Source: Dysidea avara
Taxonomy: Eukaryota; Porifera; Demospongiae; Dictyoceratida; Dysideidae
Direction of reading: 5' to 3'
Assembly: GCF_963678975.1 (NCBI RefSeq)
Contig: NC_089273.1
Coordinates: 27,719,073-27,783,072 of the forward strand
DNA: 64,000 nt
Shown: positions 1-12,600 of the stretch, piece after piece
Position numbering within the stretch: position 1 is the first letter of the stretch
Layout: each line of letters begins with the position of its first letter
Translations under genes and position numbers: made by a program
The notes under the pieces: model-generated
Seen by the model: only the letters and a program-made list of their open reading frames with translations
What the model was told of the DNA's origin: nothing
Database searches by the model: none

Positions 1-64
1 ACTTGAACGCCATGGCGGGTACTGCTGTTTGAATTACTCGAAATAGAGTGCATGCCAAATCATC

Positions 65-1047
65 ATGCCACGACTTAGTTTAGAATCAAGTCGAAGAATG
101 GTGTCTGTACACAGTTGGATACACAACTAGTCAGATAAGGGAAAGATTAGAGAAAGAGGATGTAGTGATTACAAATAGAAGCCTGCAGCGCCTTCTACTT
201 AAGTACAAGCAATTTACCACCTATCAAGATCTGCCTTGCAGGAAAAGATGCAAGAAGCTAATAAGTCAGATGCAAGATTTTATGAATGCTGCCTATGAGG
301 AAGATGACGAGATTACAGCTAGAAAAATGAAGAAGATGCTTAACGAGAAATGGCCAATGCTGGTGGTATCCATAGATACTATTAAGCACACCAGGAGAGC
401 ACTAGGATGGGTGTGTACACAGCCCCATTATTGCCAGCTAGTGAGGGACCTAAATAAAAGAAAGAGGGTAGTGTGGTACAAAGAAGCACTGAAATCTATG
501 GATATCTTCAACAACATTATCTTTAGTGACAAATGTACTGTGCAATTGGATTCACTTGGACGATTGTGCTTCCGAAAGCATTTACAACCAAGAAAACCCA
601 AGCCACGTCCTAAGCATCCAGCCAAAATACACATCTGGGAAGGGATATCTCATCGTGGAGCCACACAAATTGTAATGTTCACTGGTATCATGAATGCTGC
701 TCGATACCAGAAAATATTGGAGACCGCATTATTGCCGTTTATTGATGATTGTCATGGCCAGGATCACCGCTTCCAGCAGGATAATGATCCCAAACATTGT
801 TCTAAGCTAGTGGGAAGTTTTTGGAAGACAAACAAGTTAATTGGTGGAGAACCCCACCAGAATCCCCAGATCTTAATCCAATAGAGCACGTATGGGGGAC
901 TCTGAAGTGGTACCTTCGCAATAACTGCAAGCCTAAAACATTGGAGGAGTTAAAGAAAGGCATTGAGGAATTCTGGTTGACCCTGACTCCCGAGATAAGT
1001 CAAAGGTACATAGATCACTTACATAAAGTTATCCCTCTGGTTGTTTG
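65..1047 (+). pseudogene. Tc1/mariner-family transposase, frameshifted
   Basis: Encodes a DNA transposase of the Tc1 (DD34E) group, which cuts and pastes its element at TA dinucleotides. The start MPRLSLESSRR at 65 is typical of the N-terminal HTH of the family. The catalytic Asp lies in FSDKCTVQLD, the second in QQDNDPKHC (about 776-800), and the Glu in SPDLNPIEHVWG (about 865-895). Two frame changes break the frame: one near 110-120, between VSVHSW and YTTSQIRERL, and one near 820, where QQDNDPKHCSK and the DLNPIEHVW block fall in different frames. Total coding length (~330 aa) matches the family. The 5' terminal repeat would lie at or left of the window edge, and I could not pair it with a right terminus. 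A dead copy of a plain DNA transposon. Confidence 0.9.
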
Positions 1048-1094
1048 AGTTAATGGAGAGCCAAGTGGACATTAAATGTGTTTTATATAGTTAA

Positions 1095-1474
1095 GGCCAT
1101 TCCAAATAAATTCTCTGTTTCCTGTCCACCACCCGCATCTGGTTACTGTCAGCTCTAAAACCTCCATTATTCCGTATTCTTCCATTATTTTCCGGTTATT
1201 CTTGCATACTGACAGGCTCAGTAAAAGCCATCTCGAAATGATGTCAGTTCAGTGCTATCATTGGCACACACTTCACATTTGTGTTATTTTTGCAACTTAA
1301 AAAGGAAGGAACAAGCTTAAGTATGCTTTTATGCAGCTTTTTATGGTTGTGCCAGGTAAATAATGGCTTGAAAAGCTGCCAATCTTATAATGAAATAATG
1401 AAAATGGACCGCCCGCCCGCATGCAAATATACCTGAGTCCAGGACAGGAATCAGAGAATTTATTTGGAGTTGCC
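1095..1474. mobile_element. Harbinger-like MITE, 380 bp
   Basis: Ends in inverted repeats of about 30 bp sharing CCAAATAAATTCTCTG and TTCCTGTCC. It is flanked by a TAA duplication (1092-1094 and 1475-1477). A 3-bp TWA duplication and GG(C/G)C ends fit PIF/Harbinger non-autonomous elements. No coding capacity. It lies directly after the Tc1 transposase. Confidence 0.7.
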
Positions 1475-1477
1475 TAA

Positions 1478-2079
1478 GCACTGCACACACTACCCCATTG
1501 TCACTGAACTAATATTGTCACTGTACTTTGATAATTAATGTATAAACTTGTCAAAGAACCAACTTGTGTCTTTCGGTATGTGGGCTGCCGGAGAAACAGA
1601 AATCTTTTTATGATGGCTCAGTTTGAAGGAAGTAGATGAAATTTGTAGTGGCAGACTGTCATCCAGGCGTACCATCTGGCACTGACAGCTTGCCGTAGCT
1701 ATGATTGGTGCTGGATTTGATTCTACGAAATAAAGTACAGTTTATAACTGTCAGTTCACAGATAAGAAAACTTACCTAAACCAAACTACTGGTTTTCAAT
1801 CACTTTTAGTAATGAATCTTACAGCAATGAGTAGGCAATAATTAGATGTATATGATCACGTGATCTTGACTGACGTGGAAGCATAGTGGAACGTCGATAT
1901 CAACTGTCAGGTTCATCCTTGCGATTGGCCGGAAAGCGTTCGTGTACAGGTAAACCGTTCAACCATTTTTATGTCTTATGTCATTCCTTTTTATTCAGTT
2001 AGTAAGCTTAGTGTTTTAAAGTGTGTGCTAGCTAAATAGAGGCGCGATGATTAAATGTTTATGATTGTAAATTGTATTT
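1478..2079 (+). promoter_or_regulatory. Gene-free stretch, possible promoter and 5' exon of BEN-domain gene
   Basis: No protein gene seen. A palindromic E-box core in GATCACGTGATC lies near 1855, followed by TGACGTGG. A good splice donor (ACAG then GTAAAC) ends a possible untranslated exon at 1949. The next acceptor-like tract (TTTGTCAG, about 2740) is separated from it by MITE 2080-2725. This placement as the start of the downstream gene is inference. Confidence 0.3.
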
Positions 2080-2725
2080 GTGACTGGATTTTGGAAAAAC
2101 GATCCAAATCGCACATTAGAAGTTTCGAGATAAACGATTTTAAAGAATTGAAGCCAGCATAACTCTCCAAGGATAGCAAGCACGAGTATGAAATTTACAC
2201 AAAAGATGTTTCAATCTGTTACCTTTCAAGCCACTTCCATTACTTGTAGCTGCTTGTACAGTTTCTCGCCAAATATGATAGAAAATCTGAGCAGTTGGAC
2301 GAGCGAAGTAGTATCACGAGTGCTCACAAAGGGGTGGAGGCTGGGGGGTGGCGGGGAGGGCAAAAGATAGGCCTCAAAATGGAGGCAGACCACGATTGGA
2401 GTCCAGACACGAGATTACAGGGCTGTGCTGGCTCCTTAGTGGCTGAAATGTAGCAAAATCTACAGAGAACCCGTCTGGCCAACATTATAAGGCTGTCCAC
2501 CAGTAAACCACTGATTCTTGCCAAGCCAGGTCCTTCACAAGGCATGAAACCGCCATTTGGGCACTTCAGACCACCCAGAAAAGACGTCTATTAAAACCAG
2601 CCTCGTGTAGTTTGAGTAGTGCTGAGGGTCAAAACTTGTAGTAAGATAGTGTAGCTATCCACTGGTAGTGTTAGTTTGATTTTGCCTAATGTGCGATTTG
2701 GTTCGGTTCTGTAAAATCTGGTCAC
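2080..2725. mobile_element. GTGAC-family MITE, copy A (646 bp)
   Basis: Starts GTGACTGGATTTTGG and ends AAAATCTGGTCAC, flanked by a 4-bp duplication ATTT (2076-2079, 2726-2729). No credible ORF. It is nearly identical, over the same 646-bp length and in the same orientation, to the copy at 3268-3913. It sits in an intron of the BEN-domain gene. Confidence 0.85.
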
Positions 2726-2749
2726 ATTTGTTGTTTGTCAGCTAGCTAG

Positions 2750-3248
2750 TCATTACCTTTTACATCCTTTTATGTTGATGGAGGCGGCACACACGTATTG
2801 ACAGTCTACTGCAAAGAAGATTTCACATCTGTAATTCCAATGAAGAAAATATTTCCTTTCAAGAGCAACTCCTCAGAAAAACCACTCAAAATTGAAGATA
2901 CTGTACATGTTTTATGGGACGATGGAATTAAATACAAGGCTATTGTTTTGGCTATAGGTAAGTTCATTTTTAGCTGTACGACATGCGCTATACATAGTTA
3001 CCTATTTTATTATTACTATTTGTGACTTATTAAATTTTTATGATGGTGTTAGATTGATGGCATTATAGGTGATGAAAAGCATTGCGAGATGATGCAAGAG
3101 AAATTAGAAGAAGGAATGGAAGGTAGGAGTCACCAGCAATAAGGAGTATTTACTTATGATTGATATTTTTGTAGAAAATGACACAGATGACATTGAAAAT
3201 ACTTGGAAAAGACCGAAGAACACGAGACCAGCAAAAAAAGATTTCTAG
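2750..3248 (+). CDS. 5' exons of the BEN-domain gene (probable)
   Basis: Three spliced exons keep one frame: open from 2750 to 2957 (donor GTAAGT), 3069-3122 (acceptor ATTATAG, donor GTAGGA) and 3175-3247/3248 (acceptor TTTGTAG). They read VYCKEDFTSVIPMKKIF..., then VLWDDGIKYKAIVLAIG-DEKHCEMMQEKLEEGMEE, then NDTDDIENTWKRPKN...KKDF. An N-terminal block with a WDDG...Y.A.VL pattern, followed by acidic and KRP-rich linkers, precedes BEN domains in several invertebrate proteins, as far as I recall. The third exon can stop at TAG 3246-3248 or splice at GTGAGC from 3248, but no acceptor I found downstream continues the frame. Joining these exons to those at 9677-14180 is therefore inferred from orientation and position. 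The first in-frame ATG is within VIPMKK; a coding upstream exon may be missing. Confidence 0.55.
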
Positions 3249-3267
3249 TGAGCCTACCATGTAATAT

Positions 3268-3913
3268 GTGACTGGATTTTGGAAAAACGATCCAAATCGC
3301 ACATTAGAAGTTTCGAGATAAACGGTTTTAAAGAATTGAAGCCAGCATAACTCTCCAAGGATAGCAAGCACGCGTATGAAATTTACACAAAAGATGCATC
3401 AATCTGTTACCTTTCAAGCCACTTCCAGTACTTGTAGCTGCTTGTACAGTTTCCCGCCAAATAAGATAGAAAATCTGAGCAGTTAGACGAGCGAAGTAGT
3501 ATCACGAGTGCTCACAAAGGGGTGGAGGCTGGGGGGTGGCGGGGAGGGCAAAAGATAGGCCTCAAAATGGAGGCAGACCACGATTGGAGTCCAGACACGA
3601 GATTACAGGGCTGTGCTGGCTCCTTAGTGGCTGATATGTAGCAAAATCTACAGAGAACACGTCTGGCCAACATTATAAGGCTGTCCACCAGTAAACCACT
3701 GATTCTTGCCAAGCCAGGTCCTTCACAAGGCCTGAAACCGCCATTTGGGCACTCTACACCACCCAGAAAAGACGTCTATTAAAACCAGCCTCGTGTAGTT
3801 TGAGTAGTGCTGAGGGTCAAAACTTGTAGTACAATAGTGTAGCTATCCACTGGTGGTGTTAGTTTGATTTTGCCTAATGTGCGATTTGGTTCGGTTCTGT
3901 AAAATCTGGTCAC
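3268..3913. mobile_element. GTGAC-family MITE, copy B (646 bp)
   Basis: Same length and termini as copy A, differing at only a few bases by eye. It is flanked by ATAT on both sides (3264-3267, 3914-3917). It lies 20 bp after the third exon of the gene. The different duplications show two independent insertions rather than one segmental duplication. Confidence 0.88.
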
Positions 3914-4167
3914 ATATTGGATCTGTATTATTATTTTGCAGAAAGTGATTGGCAGGCTAAGACGAAAGGGGAATGAACACGTAGACTTGTAAAGGTGTGT
4001 TAGGTTACTATGTGACCGTCTCAGCAAAAACCTGACTTGTTCGCACAATAAATTTTTTTTATACACTCAGCATTATTAACAGTGTCCAAGGAATGGATTA
4101 CCAACGTTTCAGCCTTCTGTGGTGTGTAGTTTTGAAATTATAGCACTAAACAGTAGGAGGAGTAAGA

Positions 4168-7100
4168 ACTTACCATTAGGAAGAGGAAGTTTCCATAACA
4201 AGGAGTTAGGATATTACTGTATACTACTGTACTCTAAATGATGCACATTTTCAGTAGCATTACACAATTAGGTGGTTAGTGATCTGAGTGATTCGAGTAA
4301 TTGAAGGGATCAGAGTGATTTCAGTGATCTGAGTGATTGGAGTGATCTGAGTGATTGGAGTGATCTGAATGACTTGAGTGATCCAAGTGATTCGAGTGAT
4401 TGGAGTGATCTAAGTGATTGGAGTGATCCGAGTGATGCGAGCGATCTGAATGATTCAAGCGATCTGAGTGTTTCCAGTGATCTCAGTGATTGCAGTGATC
4501 TGGGTGATTGGAGTGATCTGAGTGATTGGAGTAATCTGAGTGATTCGAGTGATCTGAGTGATTCGAGTGATCTGAGTGATTCGAGTGATTGCAGTGATCT
4601 GAGTGATTCAAGTCATCTGAATGATTCGAGTGATCTGAGTGATTCGAGTGATCGGAGTGATTCAGTGATCTGAGTGATTCAAGTGATCTGAGTGATTTGA
4701 GTGACTGCAGTGATTGCAGTGATCTGAGTGATTGGAGTGATTCAGTGATCTGAGTGATTCAAGTGATCTGAGTGATTCGAGTGATTGCAGTGATTGCAGT
4801 GATCTGAATGATTGGAGTGATCTGAGTGATTTGAGTGATCTGAGTGATTGGAGTGATCTGAGTGATTGGAGTGATCTGAGTGATTACAGTGATCTGAGTG
4901 ATTACAGTGATATGAGTGATTGTAGTGATCGGAGTGATTGGAGTGATCTCAGTGATTCTAGTGATCTCAGTGATTCGAGTGATCTGAGTGATTCGAGTGA
5001 TCTGAGTGAGTGCAGTGATCTGAGTGATTGAAGTGATCCGAGTGATTGGATTGATATGAGTGATTCTAGTGATCTGAGTGATTCCAGTAATCTCAGTGAT
5101 TCAAGTGATCTGAGTGATTGGAGTGATCGAGTGATTGAAATGATCCAAGTGATTGGAGTCATCCAAGTGATAGTAGTGATCAGAGTGATTGGAGTGATCT
5201 GAGTGATTCTAGTGATTGGAGTGATCTGAGTGATTGGAGTGATCTGAGTGATTCGAGTGGTCTGAGTGATTCGAGTGATCAGAGTGATTGGAGTGATTCC
5301 AGTGATCCAAGTGATTGGAGTGATCTGGTGATTCCAGTGATCTGAGTGATTCGAGTGATCTGAGTGATTCTAGTGATCTGAGTGATTCCAGTGATCTAAG
5401 TGATTGGAGTGATCTGAGTGATTGGAGTGATCTGAGTGATTGGAGTGATTTGAGTGATCCGAGTGATTGGAGTGATTTGAGTGATCCGAGTGATTGGAGT
5501 GATCTGAGTGATCTGAGTGATTCCAGTGATCTCAGTGATCTGAGTGATTCCAGTGATCTCAGTGATCTGAGTGATTCCAGTGATCTGAGTGATTCTAGCG
5601 ATCTGTGTAATTCGAGTGATCTGGGTGATTCAAGTGATTCGAGTGATTCGAGTGATCTGAGTGATTCGAGTGTTTCGAGTGATCTGAGTGATTCCAGTGA
5701 TCTGAATGATTGCAGTGATCGGAGTGATTGGAGTGATCTGAGTGATTGAACTGATCTGATCACTGGAATCACTCAGATCACTCGAATCACTCAGATCACT
5801 TGAATCACTGAAATTACTGCAATCACTCATATCACTCTAATTACTCAGATCACTCGAATCACTCAGATCACTCCAATCACAGCAATCACTCAGATCACTC
5901 CAATCACTTAGATCAATCGAATCACTCAGATCACTCGAATCACTCTAATCACTCAGATCAATCGAATCACTCAGATTACTGGAATCACTCAGATCACTGC
6001 AATCACTGCAATCACTCAGATCACTCCGATCACTCTAATCACTCAGATCACTCCAATCGCTCAGATCACTCCAATCGCAGCAATCACTCAGATCACTCCA
6101 ATCACTCAGATCAATCAAATTACTCAGATCACTCCAATCGCTCAGATCACTCCAATCGCAGCAATCACTCAGATCACTGCAATCACTCTGATCACTCCTC
6201 ACTCCAATCACTCAGATCACTCCAATCACTCAAATCAATCGAATCACTCAGATCACTCCAATCACTCAGATCACTGCAATCACTGCAATCACTCAGATCA
6301 CTCCAATCACTCAGATCAATCAAATCACTCAGATCACTTATATCACTCACATCACTCCAATCACTCACATCACTGCAATCACTGCAATTACTCAGATCAC
6401 TTGAATCACTCGAAACACTCAGATCACTTCAATCACTCGAATCACTCTGATCAATTGAATCACTCAGATCACTCGAATCACTCCAATTACTCAGATCACT
6501 GTAATCACTCAGATCACTTCTATCACTCACATCACTCCAATCACTCACATCACTGCAATCAATCACTCAGATCACTAGAATCACTCGAAACACTCAGATC
6601 ACTTCAATCACCCAGATCACTCGAATCACTCAGATCACTCAAATCACTCAGAATACTCGAATCACATAGATCACTCGAATCACTCAGATAACTCCAATCA
6701 CTCAGATCACTGGAATCACTCAGACCACTCAAATCACTCAGATCACTCGAATCACTCAGATCACTCCAATTATTGCAATCACTCAGATCACTCAGATCAC
6801 TTCAATCACTCAGATCACTCCAATCACTCAGATCACTCCAATCACTCAGATCACTCCAATCACTCAGATCACTTCTATCACTCACATCCCTGCAATCACT
6901 CCAATCACTCAGATCACTTGAATCACTCAGATCACTCCAATCATTGCAATCACTCAGATCACTCAGATCACTTCAATCACTCAGATCACTCCAATCATGC
7001 AGATCAGTCCAATCACTCAGATCACTTCTATCACTCCAATCACTCACATCACTGCAATCACTCCAATCACTCACATCACTGCAATCACTGCAATCACTCC

Positions 7101-8161
7101 AATCACTCACATCACTGCAATCACTGCAATCACTCAGACCACTTGAATCACTCGAACCACTCAGATCACTTCAATCACTCAGATCACTCCAATTACTCAG
7201 ATCACTGCAATCACTCAGATTACTCCAATCACTCAGATCATTTCTATCACTGCAATCACTCACATCACTGCAATCACTCCAATCACTCACATCACTGCAA
7301 TCACTGCAATCACTCATACCACTTGAATCACTCGAACCACTCAGATCATTTCAATCACTCAGATTACTCGAATCACTCAGATCACTCGAATCACTCAGGT
7401 CACTGGAATCACTCAGACCACTCGAATCACTCAAATCACTCAGATCACTCGAATCACTCAGATCACTTCAGTCACTCAGATTACTGGAATCACTCAGACC
7501 ACTCGAATCACTCAAATCACCCAATCACTCAGACCACTCGAATCACTCAAATCACTCCAATCACTGCAATCACTCAGATCACTCCTATCACTCAGATCAC
7601 TTCTATCGCTCACATCACTCCAATCACTCACATCACTGCAATCACTCAAATCGCTCACATCACTACAATCACTCGAATCACTCAGATCACTAGAATCACT
7701 CAGATCACTTCAATCACTCAGATCACTCGAATCACTCAGATCACTCGAATCACTCAGATCACTCCAGTTACTAAGATCACTAGAATCACTCAGATCACTC
7801 AAGTCACTCAGATCACTTCAATCACTTGAATCACTCAGATCACTCGAATCACTCAGATCACTCAAATTGCTTATATTACTCAGATAACTCGAATCACCCA
7901 GATCACTCCAATCACTCCGATCACTCAGATCACTCAGATCACTCCAATCACTCAGATCACTTCAATCACTCAGATCACTCCAATCACTCAGATTACTCCA
8001 ATCACTCAGATCACTCTGATCCCTTAAATCACTCGAATCACTCAGATCACTAACCACTTAATTGTGTAATGCTACTGAAATTGTGCATCATTTAGAGTAC
8101 AGTAGTATATAGTAATATCCTAACTCAGTGTTATGGAAACTTCCTCTCCCTAATGGTAAGT
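4168..8161. mobile_element. Foldback (FB-like) element built of opposed 9-bp satellite arrays
   Basis: The outer ~111 bp on each side (4168-4278 and 8051-8161) are inverted repeats of each other, beginning ACTTACCATTAGG and ending GGTGGTTAGTGATCTGAG. Inside, 4279 to about 5753 is a tandem array of the 9-bp unit GAGTGATCT/GAGTGATTN. From about 5757 to 8050 the same unit runs in reverse complement (CACTCAGAT/CACTCGAAT). The arms meet near 5755 almost without a spacer, giving a ~4 kb imperfect palindrome with arms of about 1.6 and 2.4 kb. FB transposons have long inverted ends made of short tandem repeats, so that is the best match. Because the unit is a multiple of three, long open frames (SDLSDSSDL-, SLRSLQSL- and HSDHSNHS-type) appear on both strands; they are by-products, not genes. 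No transposase lies inside and I could not define a TSD. Confidence 0.85.
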
Positions 8162-8288
8162 GGTTGTAGACTAATCCAAACGGAAGTTATGTCTGCGAAT
8201 GTAAGCGACTGTACAGCGACTATACTGAAAATAAACTACAGTCGCTTACATTCGCAGTTATAACTTCCGTTTGGATTAGTCTACAACC
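8162..8288. repeat. 127-bp palindromic MITE abutting the foldback element
   Basis: The 52-bp inverted repeats starting GGTTGTAGACTAATCC are matched at the right end (GGATTAGTCTACAACC), separated by a short loop around 8214-8237. It starts at the base after the foldback terminus. No clear target duplication. Confidence 0.75.
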
Positions 8289-8502
8289 TTACAATTTGGC
8301 TTAAAATGTTCACCATAGATCAGCACATTAGCCAGGGTATAGTGTTAGCCCTATAGACGCTTGCACATATGGATATGAAAGCGGTTTGGTAGAAGAATCA
8401 ATGACGATCTTGTTTACGTTTACTGAATCATAAACAAACGCACGTGACACGCATACTATTGGAGCTACAGAAACGAAACAAAGATTTTCTAACTCTCCAT
8501 GA

Positions 8503-8839
8503 GGCCACTTCAACTAAATCTTTTGTTTCTCGGGCCCGACTGACCCTATATTTTTCAGCATAAAATAATTATGTCAATCACGTGATCACCTTGCAAAGAG
8601 TGATAACGCCACGAAGGAGTTGCAAATTTATCTTTAAGCTCTCAAAAAGTAAGTAACACTAAATATCTCAACATAGCTGCCTACTCACAAGTAATACAGC
8701 AACCGTAATGTAGCTTAGCCACCGTTTGACTCACTCTTCAGCTGGCAAAATAGCCTATTTTTATTTTTATTTTACCGACCTACCGACCTTTATTTGGCTG
8801 AATTTCGCCCGAGAAACATAAGATTTAGTTGAAGTGGCC
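8503..8839. mobile_element. 337-bp MITE with GGCCACTTCAAC termini
   Basis: Inverted repeats of about 35 bp (GGCCACTTCAACTAAATCTT... and its complement), flanked by TGA at 8500-8502 and 8840-8842. A 3-bp duplication with GGCC ends suggests a Harbinger-type element. No ORF. Confidence 0.55.
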
Positions 8840-8982
8840 TGAACAGGCGAATAAGATGGTATATAGTTTTAATCGATTTGAGTCTTCTTTCTTCGAATAC
8901 CGGCCCGATAAAAACTTGCGTATTTTTCTTTGTAGCATGCGTAATTTACGAATTTTTTTTTTAATTTCGTTTTTCTCAATAT

Positions 8983-9597
8983 GTGACCGGATTTCACATA
9001 ACAAGGCTTCCACACACACAAAATCAAACTTACGATTTTACCAGAAATGGATTGCTGGTCTAACACACTATCATATTTCACACTGTACTTCCTTCAGCAC
9101 TGACAAGTCTGGTTTCTGTAGCAGCTTTCTTCCGACCCTGTCAAAGCCACGAGTGTGAGATTGGCACCATTAAATGGCCATGGCTTTGTGATAATGGTGT
9201 GTAGTGAGCTGGGACTTCACAGAGAGCTCGCCAATAGTGTTCTCAGTCAATTTGGAGTAATTTGAGGGCCATGGAGGGCCATGGAGACCCCAAACTTGGC
9301 CTCTGGATTCCAATCGTCTTCTTACTTCATTTTATCCACCCCACCCTCCCACCCTATTACTATCACCTGTGATATTATTACCCGCTCGAAAAAAGCTGCT
9401 CAAAACAGGGCAAATTTTGGGTATCAGAAATGTATACACCCACTCAGTGATAGCTAGTGAACAGATGAACAATTGGTGCAAATTTTGTTTGCACAGCTGT
9501 AGGCACTGGGAAGTTATTACACAATGATTCCTTAAAATCGCCATATCTCCTAACAAAGTTTTGTGCGTCGAAGCCTTGTTTTGTCAAATTCAGTCAC
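8983..9597. mobile_element. GTGAC-family MITE, copy D (615 bp)
   Basis: Starts GTGACCGGATTTCAC and ends AAATTCAGTCAC, with ATAT duplicated at 8979-8982 and 9598-9601. Subterminal AACAAGGCTTC is also repeated inverted near the right end. No ORF. Confidence 0.75.
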
Positions 9598-9676
9598 ATA
9601 TACATGCTTGTGCGAACAAGTCGGGTTTTTGCTGAGACGGTCACATATATTACATGCAATCACTTGTATTCTTTAG

Positions 9677-12600
9677 AAACCTGATGCAGATAAGCCTTTA
9701 AAGGAAATGACAAATATTCAAGAGGTATGTAGTCCAGACTACACTGTAAAATGGGTGTTACAAATTCACTTAGGATGAAGAAGACCTGTTTATTATTCAT
9801 GCTGGGGATAAACCGAAACAAATCACTCTAGTAAGATAGGTTATTGTTATTGTTTCATTATTTCTGATGTACTGTAGATTTCTTCAGATGACAAGGAAAA
9901 TCCTGTAAGTCCTACAGATGAAATGGGTGCTTGTGACAATGGTCTGGCGAGTTTCTTATGGCACACAATTTTAACTGAGGTCCGAGGGTTTAATATAGTT
10001 TTTTGAATAATGTGGGTGGATGATGTAAGCTATAAAGGAGTATTTATGTACAGACTATGGGCATCAAGCTGTAAAATATAACTGTAACCAACTTTACACA
10101 GCAGGTGTGATGTCATGTTCCAGCTGTGCATACAATACACACCTGATAATAGCCTTGCTTTAGAGTATTATATTTTTACATTCAAACACACGTGCCTTTC
10201 AATTTTGGTACAGTGTTTTTGTATTAGTTCTGTGTTACCTGTTTAATAAATGCATATCTTAAGTTACAAGGAAAAGTTGTGGTTCATTGAGGTTGCTGAC
10301 TAAAACAAATGGATGGGTACTAAAAGTGTTAGTGCATTTTCTGTTTTTGCTTCAGGCGTATAGCCCTCCCACACAAGTGTTTGTGGGCAGAACATGCGTC
10401 TACATTAGGATTTCAACAGTGCTGAGGCTCATAAGAGCTTTGTTGTGTGCTTTATTTGCTATGTTATATCAAAGTGTGCTTTATCTGCCAAATTTTGTTT
10501 TTATTTCCAAGTGTGCTTTATTTCAAGTGTGCTTCATTGTTGTTGTGTGGTATTGTGTGTACATGTGGCACAACCTTCTGGCCAGCTGGCCAGCCCATGG
10601 ACTCTGGAATGACCACAATTACATGGCTACCCCCACTGACAACATCTGTCAACAACCAAGCAAGTAGATGCTTTGATATTCCCAAAACATGATATCACTC
10701 TGTCTGCCATTGCATATTTACATGATGTTGTTACCTTCAATTTTGTCATGTTGGTGGACATATCTAGTCCTTGTATTGATAAGTTCAGTAGCTGGCTAAC
10801 CCCCGTACCTTCAATATACTTTCAATATACGTTTATCATTCTTATTGTTCAGGTGCTTTCCTTTGATATAAAATGTAGTGGGGCAACATAGCAAAAGTGA
10901 AACCAAGTTATATATTTGAACTCTTGATATCATGCAGTGTGATAGTACTGTGTGCTACGATAATTTATGATCAATGGTTTGGCCTTTCTAGCCAAAAATA
11001 TTACCCCAAAACCAGCCTCACAATACCTTCATGGTATCTTAGCAGTAGTGGTGAACCCAAAAGTGTCTACAGAGCAGCCATTAATACTTCTGCTATGAAT
11101 AAACTTTTAGCAGAGTTTCTACTGATTATCTAACTGCCTGATGCCTTAAACTAACTCGACAACCATTATAGCTACAAGCCTGATTCTTTTTCACTATTAG
11201 ATGTTGCTTTTTAGTCCAACTGGTGACATTTATCATACTGCAGTACACAAAATGCATGCTTCATGTACTTGCCTTTGGTCTCCTTAGTGTCCTATTTCTT
11301 TTCACCGACAGTTGAAGGTGTCAAATAGCAGTAGCACATGGATATCTCTGCTGATTGAGTTTAAAATGAAAATCATCCCCATTATATGGTTATAATGGAT
11401 ATCTTCCGTATTATCCCTTGTGATTGTGGAGGCATTTCTCATACTGTTCTATGTCTGTGATGCTGTATAACGAGCTGAACATGGGTGGCATTGGATGCAC
11501 TATACAATTTATAAAAAAAATGATAATTTGAGTCTGAGTTCAAACCCATAATTCCTTGACTGGTGTCATAGTTGCTTTTGATATGGCATGAGCAGGTTCA
11601 AAGTTATGTATGTTAAACAAGTAGAAGGAATAATTTAAGGGATTAAATTTCCACTAGTATATTATCTGCAGGTATAGGAAACTTGTAGCTATTCACTTGT
11701 TTCATTCCTTTTTTTTGATCCCTAATTCAACTTTGCTACATGTGATATAGCACAGAATAATAGCATAACCAAGGGTTAATAATGTAGTTCTAGCCCTGGT
11801 TCAGCTAATACCACTGTCACAAATTGTACTGCATTGTATATTGTCCCATAGTTGTGTGATAAGGAATCGGGAGTAGAACCCACACCATCAGCACAGTTTC
11901 CCATACCATCTCCTCAGCCACCCCGCCCTGATGATTTTGAGTATTGCTCAGCCTCTGATGTTGGACAGGTAGAACATGTTTATAACCATACATACTGGAC
12001 CACTATTTTACCATGCTTTTTTTTTTTTTACTTAGGACATCGAACTACCTAGTGATGACCTAAGCATGAATACAAGCCTGAGCATGAATACAAGCAGTAG
12101 CAGTACTTTGTTGCTGGTGAGTAAATGTGACCTGCTGAGTGAAAACTGGTCATTTTTGCAAAATTCTATAAAAACGTGTGTGGGTAAAAATTACGTCTAC
12201 CACATAAAAGAATAATACATGCTTTGATTGCTTTGGTGAAAATCATCTGATTTGCCTATTAATGGAGTGTAAGACAATCCTTGGTTTGTGTATGTATAGG
12301 CACATGAGTTGTGGATGCTTATTTATGATGCTGTAAAAATAAAGTTTACCATTGTCCTTTCTTTGTTGGAATGGCCTTCTTCTTTGTTCACACATAGCAG
12401 TACAGGGAAAGTAATGGACTTGCCCATTCATGGTGACCAGTCCCATCATCGTAGTTTGTTTCAATAGTGAGTTATTATCGATTAATTAAAATGCCTGTAA
12501 TAAATTTGCCAATCAAACTTCTTGCTGTTCCAACTGTCTGGTACTGTAACTCCAAGACCATTTGTCATAAAAGGCTGAAACTTTGGCTGTTACTCCTTTG

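Larger units (their letters stand above)
4012..9644. mobile_element. Composite element with 38-bp GTGAC-type termini, filled by nested insertions
   Basis: The left end GTGACCGTCTCAGCAAAAAC (continuing through ACTTGTTCGCACAA) is matched by its reverse complement ending at 9644, so the two ends form a ~38-bp inverted repeat. Flanks are CTAT (4008-4011) and ATAT (9645-9648), a near-perfect 4-bp duplication in the pattern of the other GTGAC elements. Inside lie the foldback element (4168-8161), a 127-bp palindrome (8162-8288), a TGA-flanked MITE (8503-8839) and another GTGAC MITE (8983-9597). Only about 600 bp of the original interior is left unexplained. No transposase seen. Confidence 0.6.

Noticed and set aside
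4374-8053. Long open frames of SDLSDSS-, SLRSLQS- and HSDHSNHS-type repeats (up to ~300 codons) on both strands
   Set aside because: They follow mechanically from a 9-bp repeat, which keeps all frames periodic; no start context, splice sites or domain, and the array reverses orientation at its centre.
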